Shown in pieces: positions 17,161-24,136 of a DNA stretch of 52,293 nucleotides. Position 1 is the stretch's first letter. The number at the start of each line of letters is the position of its first letter. The notes under the pieces are model-generated. The model had not been told where the DNA came from and ran no database searches. It saw nothing but the letters and a program-made list of their open reading frames with translations. The translations under genes and the position numbers were made by a program. Origin of the DNA: Mycobacterium simulans (GTDB lineage Bacteria > Actinomycetota > Actinomycetes > Mycobacteriales > Mycobacteriaceae); contig NZ_OCVX01000007.1 in the NCBI RefSeq assembly GCF_900232995.1, positions 196,599 through 248,891 on the forward strand, read 5' to 3'.

Positions 17161-17382
17161 CTACAGGTCCACCCGGCCGGCGAGCGGAGCACGATGGTGG
17201 GTGCTGCTGCCGAATAGTGTCTCGGTCGTCTTGGCACGAAGAAAGTACAAGTGCAAGTTGTGCTTCCAGGTGAAGGCGATGCTGCCATGAATCTGGCCTG
17301 CGGAGCCGGCGCACAACACGTAGGTGTCGGCGGCCTGCGGGGCATCTCCGATTCTGACTGACAGACTTCCTGCAGCGCCGGG
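17161..17382 (-). pseudogene. 3' remnant of an acyl-CoA dehydrogenase gene (fadE18-like)
   Basis: The reverse frame ending at TAG 17161-17163 reads about 73 codons back to a TAG at 17383-17385, with no start. It contains SAGQIHGSIAFTWKHNLHLY followed by LRAKTTETLFG. This is the C-terminal helix region of acyl-CoA dehydrogenases, where QIHGGIGFTWEHDLHLY-type sequence is typical. In H37Rv a fadE gene follows tpx on the reverse strand, so this is probably the 3' stub of that gene after deletion. It has no N-terminal or FAD-binding part, so no enzyme can be made. Confidence 0.75.
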
Positions 17383-17454
17383 CTAACCCCCGCAGTCATC
17401 GCGACGGCCGACTAAATTCGCCGGGCTCACTCGCGAAGGGAAGCCATATCAAGT

Positions 17455-17850
17455 TCACAGCTCTATCACCGTCAGCATCGTCTGGAGCCCGTCGAAGTCG
17501 CCGACGTTTCGGGTAGCCAGGGCTGCGTTATCAGCGACCGCCACCGCCGCGATCATGAGGTCGATTCGCCGCCGGCCGCTAGGTACTCGTCCGGCGATGG
17601 CGACCGTCGCGCACAATTCGCGGTAGACATCGGCTTCTCGTTGAGCAAAAGGCAGCCCCTTCCCGTAGGCGTTGCGGAGCTGAATAAGGTCAAAGCGGGC
17701 ACGAGCTGCGATTTCCGAGTCAGGATGCGCTGTGCCTTCGCTGAATTCGGCGAATGCGATGGCGGAGACAAAGAGCTCGTGGGTCCCAGGCGGAAGAAGT
17801 TCCCAGCGTGGTTCCTGGATCAGCAGGTTGGTGTCGATGTGGATCTTCAT
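17455..17850 (-). CDS. VapC-like PIN-domain toxin
   Basis: 131 residues from ATG 17850. PIN fold acidic residues are visible: Asp6 in MKIHIDTNLL, Glu near 36 in AFAEFSEG, Asp near 99 in RRRIDLMIAAVA, and Asp near 119 in TRNVGDFDGL. VapC toxins are Mg-dependent endoribonucleases that cut tRNA or rRNA and are held in check by a VapB antitoxin usually encoded just upstream. The ATG overlaps by ATGA the stop of an upstream frame, which is the normal VapBC arrangement, but that frame is broken (see next entry). It is not clearly any one of the numbered M. tuberculosis VapC proteins. Confidence 0.82.
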   Translation of the reverse strand: MKIHIDTNLLIQEPRWELLPPGTHELFVSAIAFAEFSEGTAHPDSEIAARARFDLIQLRNAYGKGLPFAQREADVYRELCATVAIAGRVPSGRRRIDLMIAAVAVADNAALATRNVGDFDGLQTMLTVIEL

Positions 17851-18092
17851 TGCTCGCCGATGCGGCTCGCCTGATCGCGTCCGCGCTCGACGATCTCTAG
17901 CAGCGCCTCTTGGTACCCAGCGGGCCTGAGCTGGGCCTAGACACCGGACTTCACGATCTGTTCCGGTGTGACCCCGTAGCGTTCTTCTTCCGCGCGGTCT
18001 GCAAAATGCAGTTGCCACTTGACGGTGCCCGCCCACATGACGAGTTCGTCGGCGATCTGCTGATCGGTAGCGGCGCAATCCGTCGTTCGACG
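17847..18092 (-). pseudogene. Damaged frame upstream of vapC, possible antitoxin remnant
   Basis: One reverse frame ends TGA at 17847-17849, overlapping the vapC ATG, and encodes AGYQEALLEIVERGRDQASR before it. Going upstream the same frame meets TAG at 17937-17939, then stays open for 51 codons (including TDQQIADELVMWAGTVKW and RAEEERYGVTPEQIV) up to TGA 18093-18095, without an ATG or GTG near its beginning. A neighbouring frame continues as RLRLDVERRIAP. This looks like a gene or two genes broken by a nonsense codon and a frameshift. Assignment to the VapB family rests only on position. Confidence 0.4.
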
Positions 18093-18108
18093 TCAAGACG
18101 CAGCCGGG

Positions 18109-18531
18109 CTAAGCGGGCCCGAGTTGATCCGGCCGCTGACCGGGTTTGACGCCACGTGGGTCGATGAGGTCGCGAAAACCTTCGGCCCGGTAGACGGATG
18201 CGCCCAAGCTTCGTACCCGGTCGGCCAACGCCTTGTCCGATGTCACGACGCGGATTTCCTGCGGTTGGCCGTCGGCTTGCACCAGCCGGACGATCTCGTC
18301 ATCGGCAGAGTTGGCGGCCGCCTTGGGCGCGTGCGCTACTTCGATCACCGAGGAGCGGATGGTGGTTGATGGCGGCCGCTCGAAAACCACCATCACCCGG
18401 ACAGCGTCTTTATTGGCGGCAGCCCAGCGCTCCAGCATTTCGACCAACGCGACCATCGCCCGGTGCCGATCCCGCCACCACCCGTCCGGACGACTCCCGA
18501 TCACGTTCATGCCATCGACGATCCACCGCAC
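18109..18531 (-). CDS. NYN-domain (YacP-like) RNase
   Basis: 140 residues from GTG 18531. The N-terminus MRWIVDGMNVIGSRPDGWWR is the NYN/PIN-like signature with Asp6 as a metal ligand; a second acidic cluster is NSADDEIVRLV near residue 75-84, and VVTSDKALADRVRSLGA near 95-111 supplies the third acidic residue. Members such as YacP/Rae1 are RNases acting on ribosome-associated RNA. No toxin-antitoxin overlap with the upstream gene. It lies in the same reverse-strand group as the VapC-like gene. Confidence 0.8.
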   Translation of the reverse strand: MRWIVDGMNVIGSRPDGWWRDRHRAMVALVEMLERWAAANKDAVRVMVVFERPPSTTIRSSVIEVAHAPKAAANSADDEIVRLVQADGQPQEIRVVTSDKALADRVRSLGASVYRAEGFRDLIDPRGVKPGQRPDQLGPA

Positions 18532-18566
18532 AGCTCAGGTTACGACGAGGTCCCTGCCTCACTGCC

Positions 18567-18842
18567 TTAGAACCATCTGCGCTTTCGGTATTTCTTGATG
18601 TCGTTCCGGAACTTCTGGAGGTGCTCCTCGGTGGCTCTCTCTTCCAGGGCCCCGAGGGCGTTGACGACCTCTAGGTGCGAAAGGATGAGCAGCCCATTCA
18701 ACTGCTTGAGCCGTTCGGGCTTCGCCAGCGACTCATCGTCGTCGACATGGATGAGCAAGAAGTCACGCAGCGCCTTGCTGCCGGTCATCTGCTCCGGGAC
18801 TTTCATTTGCCGCAAGATTGTGGCCATGTCGGGGCTGGTCAC
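18567..18842 (-). CDS. Conserved hypothetical small protein
   Basis: 91 residues from GTG 18842, preceded by a strong GGAGGG eight bases upstream, which decides this start over ATG 18827. It is charged and helical: VDDDESLAKPERLKQLNGLL and ATEEHLQKFRNDIKKYRKRR. No membrane segment, Cys or known motif. The highly basic C-terminus might bind nucleic acid. It is the most upstream gene of the reverse-strand group that continues through the NYN and VapC-like genes. The function is unknown. Confidence 0.65.
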   Translation of the reverse strand: MTSPDMATILRQMKVPEQMTGSKALRDFLLIHVDDDESLAKPERLKQLNGLLILSHLEVVNALGALEERATEEHLQKFRNDIKKYRKRRWF

Positions 18843-18971
18843 AGCATCCCTCCTTCAGGATCAAGTAACAGCGCAAGCGTAGGAGACCGTGGGCTAAAGG
18901 GAGACGCAGGAAGCGTCGCTACCGGTCGTTGACTAGCAACCCGGGGTGGTTCGGTTTGCGGTCGGATGCTG

Positions 18972-19110
18972 TTAGGTCAGGCGCTCACCAGGTTGTAGCT
19001 CGCCACCGTCTTCGCGATCATCCTCGTCGGCGGGTTCGGTAGCCGAGACCAACCCCGGTTTGCCAGCACCACCAGCCGGCGCCCCCGCACCCATCCCGCT
19101 GCCCAACGGA
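18972..19110 (-). pseudogene. 3' fragment of an unknown Gly/Ala-rich gene, antisense to the ribA2 junction
   Basis: A reverse frame ending at 18972 encodes GAGAPAGGAGKPGLVSATEP and then an acidic tail with ADEDDREDGGEL before LT and the stop. Such Gly/Ala/Pro linkers with acidic ends are common at the C-termini of mycobacterial type VII-associated hypothetical proteins. The frame continues into sequence that is ribA2 on the other strand, so only the 3' part of the original gene seems present. The 5' limit at about 19110 is where ribA2 similarity starts. Moderate to low certainty. Confidence 0.4.
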
Positions 19111-19956
19111 GCAGCACCGGCCGTCGATCTGGCCCGCATGGCGGGGCTGCAACCCGCGGGGGCGATCTGTGAGATCGTCAGCCAAAAAGACGAGGGTTCG
19201 ATGGCCCAGACCGATGAGTTGCGGGTCTTTGCCGATGAGCACGGGCTGGCCATGATCACCATTGCCGACTTGATTTCATGGCGGCGCAAGCACGAAAAAC
19301 ACATTGAGCGGGGTGCCGAGGCGCGGATCCCGACTCGCCATGGGGAGTTCCGCGCGATCGGCTATACCAGCATCTACGAGGACGTCGAGCATGTGGCGCT
19401 GGTGCGCGGTGAGATCGCTGGGCCGCACGCCGACGGCGATGACGTGTTGGTGCGGGTGCACTCGGAGTGCTTGACCGGCGACGTGTTCGGGTCGCGCCGC
19501 TGCGATTGTGGGCCGCAGCTGGATGCGGCGATGGCGATGGTGGCCCGCGAGGGCCGCGGTGTGGTGCTCTACATGCGCGGTCATGAGGGCCGCGGGATTG
19601 GGCTGTTGCATAAGTTGCAGGCCTATCAGCTGCAGGACGCCGGGGATGACACCGTCGACGCGAACCTCAAGCTCGGGTTGCCCGCCGATGCCCGTGATTA
19701 CGGGATTGGTGCCCAGATTTTGGTCGATCTTGGTGTGCATTCGATGCGGCTGCTGACCAACAACCCGGCCAAGCGGGTGGGGCTGGACGGGTACGGCTTG
19801 CACATCATTGAGCGGGTGCCGCTGCCGGTGCGGGCCAATGCGGACAACATCCGCTATCTGATGACCAAGCGCGACCGGATGGGCCATGACTTGATCGGTC
19901 TGGACGAATTCCACGACTCCGGTGCGCTGCCAGGCGAATTCGGTGGTGCCCTATGA
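19060..19956 (+). CDS. ribA2: GTP cyclohydrolase II; RibBA truncated in its DHBP-synthase domain
   Basis: Open frame from TTG 19060, 298 residues; ATG 19138 or ATG 19201 are likelier real starts. From AVDLARMAGLQPAGAICEIV onward it follows the mycobacterial RibA2 sequence: the last 50-60 residues of the DHBP-synthase domain, then a complete GTP cyclohydrolase II domain with the zinc Cys set SECLTGDVFGSRRCDCGPQL and RGHEGRGIGLLHK. RibA2 of H37Rv is about 425 residues, so roughly 140 N-terminal residues, including the DHBP-synthase active site, are missing and replaced by an Ala/Pro stretch read from foreign DNA. GTP cyclohydrolase activity (first step of riboflavin synthesis) may remain. It is followed by ribH. 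Confidence 0.85.
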   Translation: MPAPPAGAPAPIPLPNGAAPAVDLARMAGLQPAGAICEIVSQKDEGSMAQTDELRVFADEHGLAMITIADLISWRRKHEKHIERGAEARIPTRHGEFRAIGYTSIYEDVEHVALVRGEIAGPHADGDDVLVRVHSECLTGDVFGSRRCDCGPQLDAAMAMVAREGRGVVLYMRGHEGRGIGLLHKLQAYQLQDAGDDTVDANLKLGLPADARDYGIGAQILVDLGVHSMRLLTNNPAKRVGLDGYGLHIIERVPLPVRANADNIRYLMTKRDRMGHDLIGLDEFHDSGALPGEFGGAL

Positions 19957-20000
19957 GTGGTGGTGTTTTATGACCACCGGCGACGATACAAATGGCGATG

Positions 20001-20027
20001 TGGGGGTACCTCCCGCTTGCGGGGGAG
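20001..20027. repeat. GGGGGTACC hairpin element, copy 1, before ribH
   Basis: The 25-base stretch 20001-20025 (TGGGGGTACCTCCCGC then TTGCGGGGG) can fold as CCCGC-TT-GCGGG with further G/C pairing. The same 25 bases with a single difference occur inside ppc at 50679-50703. I recall similar short elements scattered in other mycobacterial genomes. Here it lies 14 bases upstream of the ribH ATG and close to its ribosome site, so it could affect ribH translation. Confidence 0.6.
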
Positions 20028-20040
20028 AGGAGCGGCGCAG

Positions 20041-20526
20041 ATGAGCGGCGGGGCAGGTGTGCCGGCGATGCCGGCACTGGATGCGTCGGGTCTGCGGGTG
20101 GCGATCGTCGCCAGCACGTGGCACACCAAGATTTGTGACGCGCTGCTCGATGGTGCACTTAGGGTGGCGGCCGATTCGGGCGTCGGCAGCCCGACGGTGG
20201 TGCGGGTGCTGGGTGCGATCGAGATTCCGGTGGTGGTGCAGGAGTTGGCCCGCAACCATGACGCCGTGGTGGCGTTGGGGGTGGTGATCCGTGGTGAGAC
20301 ACCGCATTTCGACTATGTGTGTGATGTGGTGACCCAGGGATTGACCAGGGTGTCGTTGGATACTTCCACGCCGGTGGGCAATGGGGTGTTGACCACCAAC
20401 ACCGAGGAGCAGGCGCTGGACCGCGCTGGGCTTTCGACGTCGGCCGAAGACAAGGGCGCCCAAGCCACCGCGGCTGCCCTGGCCACCGCCTTGACCCTCC
20501 GCGATCTGCGTGCGCAACAGTTGTGA
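20041..20526 (+). CDS. ribH: 6,7-dimethyl-8-ribityllumazine synthase
   Basis: 161 residues from ATG 20041, with GAGAGGAG about ten bases upstream. Lumazine synthase condenses 5-amino-6-ribitylamino-uracil with dihydroxybutanone phosphate, the penultimate step of riboflavin synthesis. Features: VAIVASTWHTKICDALLDGA at the N-terminus, VVRVLGAIEIPVVVQELARN, VALGVVIRGETPHFDYVCD with the catalytic His, and GVLTTNTEEQALDRAG near the C-terminus. The enzyme forms pentamers in mycobacteria. It needs dihydroxybutanone phosphate, the product of the DHBP-synthase domain that is missing in the gene upstream. Its TGA overlaps the next gene's GTG. Confidence 0.96.
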   Translation: MSGGAGVPAMPALDASGLRVAIVASTWHTKICDALLDGALRVAADSGVGSPTVVRVLGAIEIPVVVQELARNHDAVVALGVVIRGETPHFDYVCDVVTQGLTRVSLDTSTPVGNGVLTTNTEEQALDRAGLSTSAEDKGAQATAAALATALTLRDLRAQQL

Positions 20527-21005
20527 ACACCTCGCCCGATTGGGATGTTGAACTGCGTCCCCGCCTGACACCGTTATTCGCTTACGCCGCAGCATTTGTC
20601 ATCGCTGCTGTGCACATTGTGGTGGGAATTCTGCTCAAGGTCGGGTCCAGCGGAGTGGTCTTCCAGACCGCCGATCAGGTGGCGATGGGTGTTCTGGGGC
20701 TGGTCATCGCCGGCGCTGTGTTGTTGTTCACGCGGCCGCGACTACGGGTGGGTTCCTCCGGCCTTGCGGTGCGTAACCTGTTGGGCAACAAGCTAGTTCC
20801 GTGGTCTGAGGTGGTCGGTGTGTCGTTTCCCGGCGGTAGCCGGTGGGCGCGAATCGATTTGCCCGACGACGAGTACATCCCTGTGATGGCGATTCAGGCC
20901 GTCGACAAGGAACGCGCGGTGGCGGCCATGGACGCCGTGCGCTCGTTGCTAGCCCGGTATCGACCGGACCTCATATCATCATCCAATGGCAGGCCTTCGG
21001 CGTAG
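20523..21005 (+). CDS. PH-domain membrane protein, Rv1417-like
   Basis: 160 residues from GTG 20523, overlapping the ribH stop (GTGA). Two hydrophobic segments, about 18-40 and 55-72, are followed by a cytoplasmic bacterial PH-like domain: RLRVGSSGLAVRNLLGNKLV, then WSEVVGVSFPGGSRWARIDL. Such small two-helix PH proteins are widely linked to riboflavin genes in actinobacteria, but their role is not known. Overlap on both sides makes it part of a ribA2-ribH-PH-lprH operon. Confidence 0.88.
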   Translation: MNTSPDWDVELRPRLTPLFAYAAAFVIAAVHIVVGILLKVGSSGVVFQTADQVAMGVLGLVIAGAVLLFTRPRLRVGSSGLAVRNLLGNKLVPWSEVVGVSFPGGSRWARIDLPDDEYIPVMAIQAVDKERAVAAMDAVRSLLARYRPDLISSSNGRPSA

Positions 21006-21639
21006 TTGCGCGGCGGTCGCTTTGGTCGTCGCCGCGGTGATGTTGGTCGCCTGCACCGCATCGGTAACGGGCCGGGCGGTTCGGGCCGCTGGCCGGTCGC
21101 CCGCGCCGATTTTGGCCCGCGACCTGCTTCTGCACGACGGAGACCGCACACCGCTCGGACCAGCGGTCGCGATGAAGGTGGGCGACAATTACTTCACCAG
21201 CGCCCGTCCACCCGAATGCTCTGCGGCTCTTCTCTTTAGGGGGTCGCCGCTTCGGCCGCCCGGCTCCTCGGACTTCGCCGAGTCGGCATACCGGGTCGAC
21301 GGCTCCGCGCTGTACGCCGAATCGGTTGACGTCTACAACAATTCGTTGAATCCACACGATGTCGTCTGGAATGGATTCCGTGCAGTATCCCGCTGCCACG
21401 GGGAGGCCACTCCGGTGAGTCCGAGCGGCGCATTTGCGCCAATGCAGCTCGGCGGCTTCGCCATCACGGAAGATGGCGTCCTGTCGTGGACGATGACTCA
21501 TCCGAGTTGGACCTGTAACTACGGCTTGGCGGTAGTCCCACAGGTGGCTCTGCTGATATCGGCCTGCGACAGCAAGCCGGGATTCCCCATGGCCGAATGG
21601 GCGGCCAAGAGGAAAGCGCAAATCGACGCCCGAACCTGA
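20986..21639 (+). CDS. lprH: Lipoprotein LprH
   Basis: 217 residues from ATG 20986, overlapping the previous gene by 20 bases. The signal peptide MAGLRRSCAAVALVVAAVML ends in a lipobox VAC with Cys at residue 23. The mature domain has a PknH-sensor-like pattern with paired Cys (ARPPECSAALLF, WTCNYGLAVVPQVALLISAC) and conserved Trp; such extracytoplasmic domains are frequent in mycobacterial lipoproteins and bind unknown ligands. The 3' 375 bases of this gene (21265-21639) recur in damaged form at 23690-23978 and 25978-26156. Confidence 0.92.
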   Translation: MAGLRRSCAAVALVVAAVMLVACTASVTGRAVRAAGRSPAPILARDLLLHDGDRTPLGPAVAMKVGDNYFTSARPPECSAALLFRGSPLRPPGSSDFAESAYRVDGSALYAESVDVYNNSLNPHDVVWNGFRAVSRCHGEATPVSPSGAFAPMQLGGFAITEDGVLSWTMTHPSWTCNYGLAVVPQVALLISACDSKPGFPMAEWAAKRKAQIDART

Positions 21640-21708
21640 CAGGCTGTCGGCGCAGCCATCTGTTCACCAACTGGTCGGATACTGCATGTTGCGTTTCACC
21701 GCCAGAGG

Positions 21709-22065
21709 TCAGACATATTCATCAACAGATATGAGGAGCGTGGGTGCAGGACTATTTAAGTCATCAACATATTGATGACCCGGTCCTGCAATATCAATCA
21801 GTGGGACTATCATATCGAGGATCTCTGCGAGTTTAGCGTCGTCGAATCGCCACGCAACGGTTTGCGACCCCAGTTCGATGTCAGCCGCCCCGCTTTGTCG
21901 CACTATTCGATGCTGAATTCCGTCAACTTCGAAAGTCGCATTACCGTTTTCCCGTGCCAATCGCACAGCGGACTGAAAAATGCGAAGTCCCTCCCGATCA
22001 GCGGCTGCTAGAACTACATCGCTCCATTTGAAATCGGGAAAAAAATTGACACGAAAAACACTCAT
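21709..22065 (-). CDS. Putative immunity protein of the ESX-type toxin cassette
   Basis: 118 residues from ATG 22065, overlapping the stop of the toxin gene (ATGA), with AAGGAGGGG inside the toxin's last codons as ribosome site. Acidic and small: MSVFRVNFFPDFKWSDVVLA, then GSQTVAWRFDDAKLAEILDM, and GPGHQYVDDLNSPAPTLLIS near the end. No signal peptide, so it would be cytoplasmic as expected for a protein guarding against its own toxin. Its A/T content is visibly higher than that of flanking core genes, suggesting recent acquisition. The immunity role is inferred from position, size and charge; I cannot name an Imm family. Confidence 0.75.
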   Translation of the reverse strand: MSVFRVNFFPDFKWSDVVLAAADREGLRIFQSAVRLARENGNATFEVDGIQHRIVRQSGAADIELGSQTVAWRFDDAKLAEILDMIVPLIDIAGPGHQYVDDLNSPAPTLLISVDEYV

Positions 22066-23259
22066 GGCCCCTCCTTCAAGTATGGGAGATCGCCTATGGG
22101 AATGTTATCCCATCGAGAATTTGGCGTATTGTGAGGATTGTAATCCCAATGTGGATGGTGCCACTTATCACCGGCGTAGTAGCGCCATTCGCCACCGTTT
22201 TGGTCCCAGAGACTTTGACCGCCGCGAGCCTGTTCGCCAGGGCGGCTCGGCGGCCCTACCGTCAGGGATCCTTCGACAGGAGGGGTAACACCGTCTGGAG
22301 GTAAACCTCGGCCCTGAGGTTCGCCCGCGGGATCGGGAGCGGGAGGGAGCTCAGCTTCAACCGGTATGCCCAGGTCCGTTAGGCGGGCTCGGATCGCGGC
22401 TTGCCTCTCAAGGAGAGGGCCCCTACCGGCCATGCAGGCGTCGTAGGCTGCCTGTTCGTTCGGCAGGACGAAGGTGCGTCCACATCGAGCGTTATAGCGG
22501 GCAATGTCAGCGTTGACAGCCTCCCATGCTGCGCGGGCTTGCGCTTCGGTCATATCTTTCGGGTCGTCCGGCGCGGGTAATTGCGGGTCTTGTTTCCAGT
22601 GGCTGTCGACGGCGTGGATGGCGCCCCTGCGGCTGTCGATCGTGGTGTGCGCGGGTGCGGTCGCGTCGGTGCAGGCGGGGACGGGCCCGGCGAATTCGGT
22701 GACGGGCTGGCGCCAATGCGCGGGCGCCATGCCCGCCATCTGCGCGGCCCCGGCGTGCAGCCTGGTGGCGATGGTTTCGTTGGTGTCTTGCAGCCGCACC
22801 GCCCGGTGAGCGATGAAGCTGCGATGCGTCTGCGCCGTTTGTTGGCGGACAACCCGCTCGGCGGGCGAGTTGTGTGAGCGGTTGTCGGTGACCGACAAAT
22901 CCTCACCCACACGAAAGCCGTCGATCTCGGCTTCAGCGATGGCCTCTAGCACCTCCTCACGGGCGCCGCGTAGGGCGTCGCCGCCCCGCTTGGCGACATC
23001 AGCCATTTGCTGCGCGTGATCGACAGCGCCGATCACTGCCGTCTTGTCGGCGTGGGCCATCTGCACGGCCGATCCGGCGGCCTGCCCCCGGCCATTCGGT
23101 CCCACTGGGGCTGTTCATTTGGTCGAGGTAGGCGTTTGCGGCGCGCTCCAGCAGCGCTGCCCGCGCCCGCCATTGCGCCGCGGCAGCGGTCAACATGTCG
23201 GCGGTCTGATCAAATGCCTCGATACGCGATCGTGTCAGCGGCCCCTCGACGGCCCCCAC
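22062..23259 (-). CDS. WXG-type secreted toxin, frameshifted in its N-terminal domain
   Basis: Two frames make one gene. GTG 23259 begins MGAVEGPLTRSRIEAFDQTA, a WXG100-like helical hairpin, which runs to E-W-P-G at about residue 60; after a run of five C (23085-23089, plus strand) reading must shift to continue as QAAGSAVQMAHADKTAVIGA. Removing one base gives exactly 399 codons. The repaired protein has a WXG/LXG-like domain (about 1-120), a middle helical and Pro-rich linker, and a C-terminal domain of about 55 residues with GGEWRYYAGDKWHHPHWDYN and PNSRWDNIPIGDLP, rich in Trp, His and Asn. That design resembles ESX-secreted polymorphic toxins such as CpnT. A shortened protein of up to 347 residues is still encoded downstream of the shift. 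Toxin activity is not assignable. Confidence 0.72.
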
Positions 23260-23261
23260 AG

Positions 23262-23561
23262 CTAAGGCACCGGAACGGAGTCGACCGACGCCAGCGCCGC
23301 GCTATTGGCTTCCTCCATCGCCGCAAACCCCCCGGACGCCACCACCAGCGCCGCCGATACCGACCAAAGTCGCTGGCCGAATGCGCCGCAATACTCACCC
23401 AACCCGGCATGCATCGCCGCAGCGGCCACACCCGACAACTCCAGCGACCCGCTCAAACTCCCCACCGACGACGCCACCTGCTCCGCATGCCCGCCGACGA
23501 TCCCCGACGCGGCCCGCAACGCTCCCGCAACCACATCCAACGTCTCACTGCCACTTGCCAC
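23262..23561 (-). CDS. EspC-like (DUF2580-type) small secreted partner
   Basis: 99 residues from GTG 23561, with GGAGG about nine bases upstream. The sequence is an Ala/Ser/Gly-rich helical hairpin: ETLDVVAGALRAASGIVGGH, SLSGSLELSGVAAAAMHAGL, then YCGAFGQRLWSVSAALVVAS and MEEANSAALASVD. This matches the EspC/DUF2580 pattern of small type VII substrates that precede larger effector genes. Its stop is two bases from the toxin's start, so the three genes form a tight unit: partner, toxin, immunity. The longer frame upstream (to 23624) is not supported by a ribosome site. Confidence 0.72.
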   Translation of the reverse strand: MASGSETLDVVAGALRAASGIVGGHAEQVASSVGSLSGSLELSGVAAAAMHAGLGEYCGAFGQRLWSVSAALVVASGGFAAMEEANSAALASVDSVPVP

Positions 23562-23879
23562 TTCGGCCCTCCACACAAACCGTGATGACCCCGAACTCCA
23601 GACATCGCCACATGAGGTTGTCACACCGACGGCCGGATAGTCGAACCGGTAGTGCAGGCCGTGATCGGTGAATTGATGTCAGGCACGTTTCCTCGGACTT
23701 CGGCGCGGCAGTGTACCGGGTCGACGGGCTGGCGCTATACGCCGAATCGGCTGACGTCTATGGCAATTCGTTGAACCCGCACGATGTGGTCTGGCTCCGC
23801 GATCACGGAAGATGGCGTTCTGTCGTGGACGATGACTCATCCGAATTGGACGTGTAACCACGGCTTGGCGGTAGTTCCA
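23562..23879. repeat. Direct repeat unit R1: EspC-gene promoter region joined to an lprH 3' segment
   Basis: From the GGAGG region of the EspC-like gene at about 23562 to about 23879, the sequence matches 25847-26156 over most of its length. Landmarks in both are CTCCACAC, GTGATGACCCCGAACT, GTGCAGGCCGTGATCGGTGA, TTGATGTCAGGCACGTTTCC and the following lprH-derived TCCTCGGACTTCG. The first part is unique to the two repeats; the second part is also present in lprH. Confidence 0.75.
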
Positions 23880-23978
23880 CAGGTGGCTCTGCTGATATCG
23901 GCCTGCGACAGCAAGCCGGGATTCCCCATGGCCGAATGGGCGGCGAAGAGGAAGGCGCAAATCGACGCCCGAACCTGA
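23690..23978 (+). pseudogene. lprH 3' duplicate with internal deletion
   Basis: Bases 23690-23978 follow lprH 21265-21639 closely but lack 86 bases in the middle, so the frame is lost at the joint after GATGTGGTCTGG. From 23805 on the original frame resumes and reads SAITEDGVLSWTMTHPNWTC and then the intact LprH C-terminus up to the same stop. No start codon, signal peptide or lipobox. It is a remnant produced by duplication during insertion of the toxin cassette. Confidence 0.85.
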
Positions 23979-24136
23979 CGATGTGATGGGAACATATCGC
24001 CAGCGATAGAAGGTTTGTGCAGGCTGTGGTAGAGAAATGCGTATATCCGTGGCAAATTGTCTGCGGCGGTGGTGCTCTCGGTGTTGACTGCGCCGCTTTT
24101 GGGGGGTGAGTTGAACCAAGAGAGGCTGCAATTGAA

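Noticed and set aside
22504..22877. Forward frames antisense to the toxin gene
   Set aside because: The reverse strand gives a coherent WXG-type protein with coupled neighbours.
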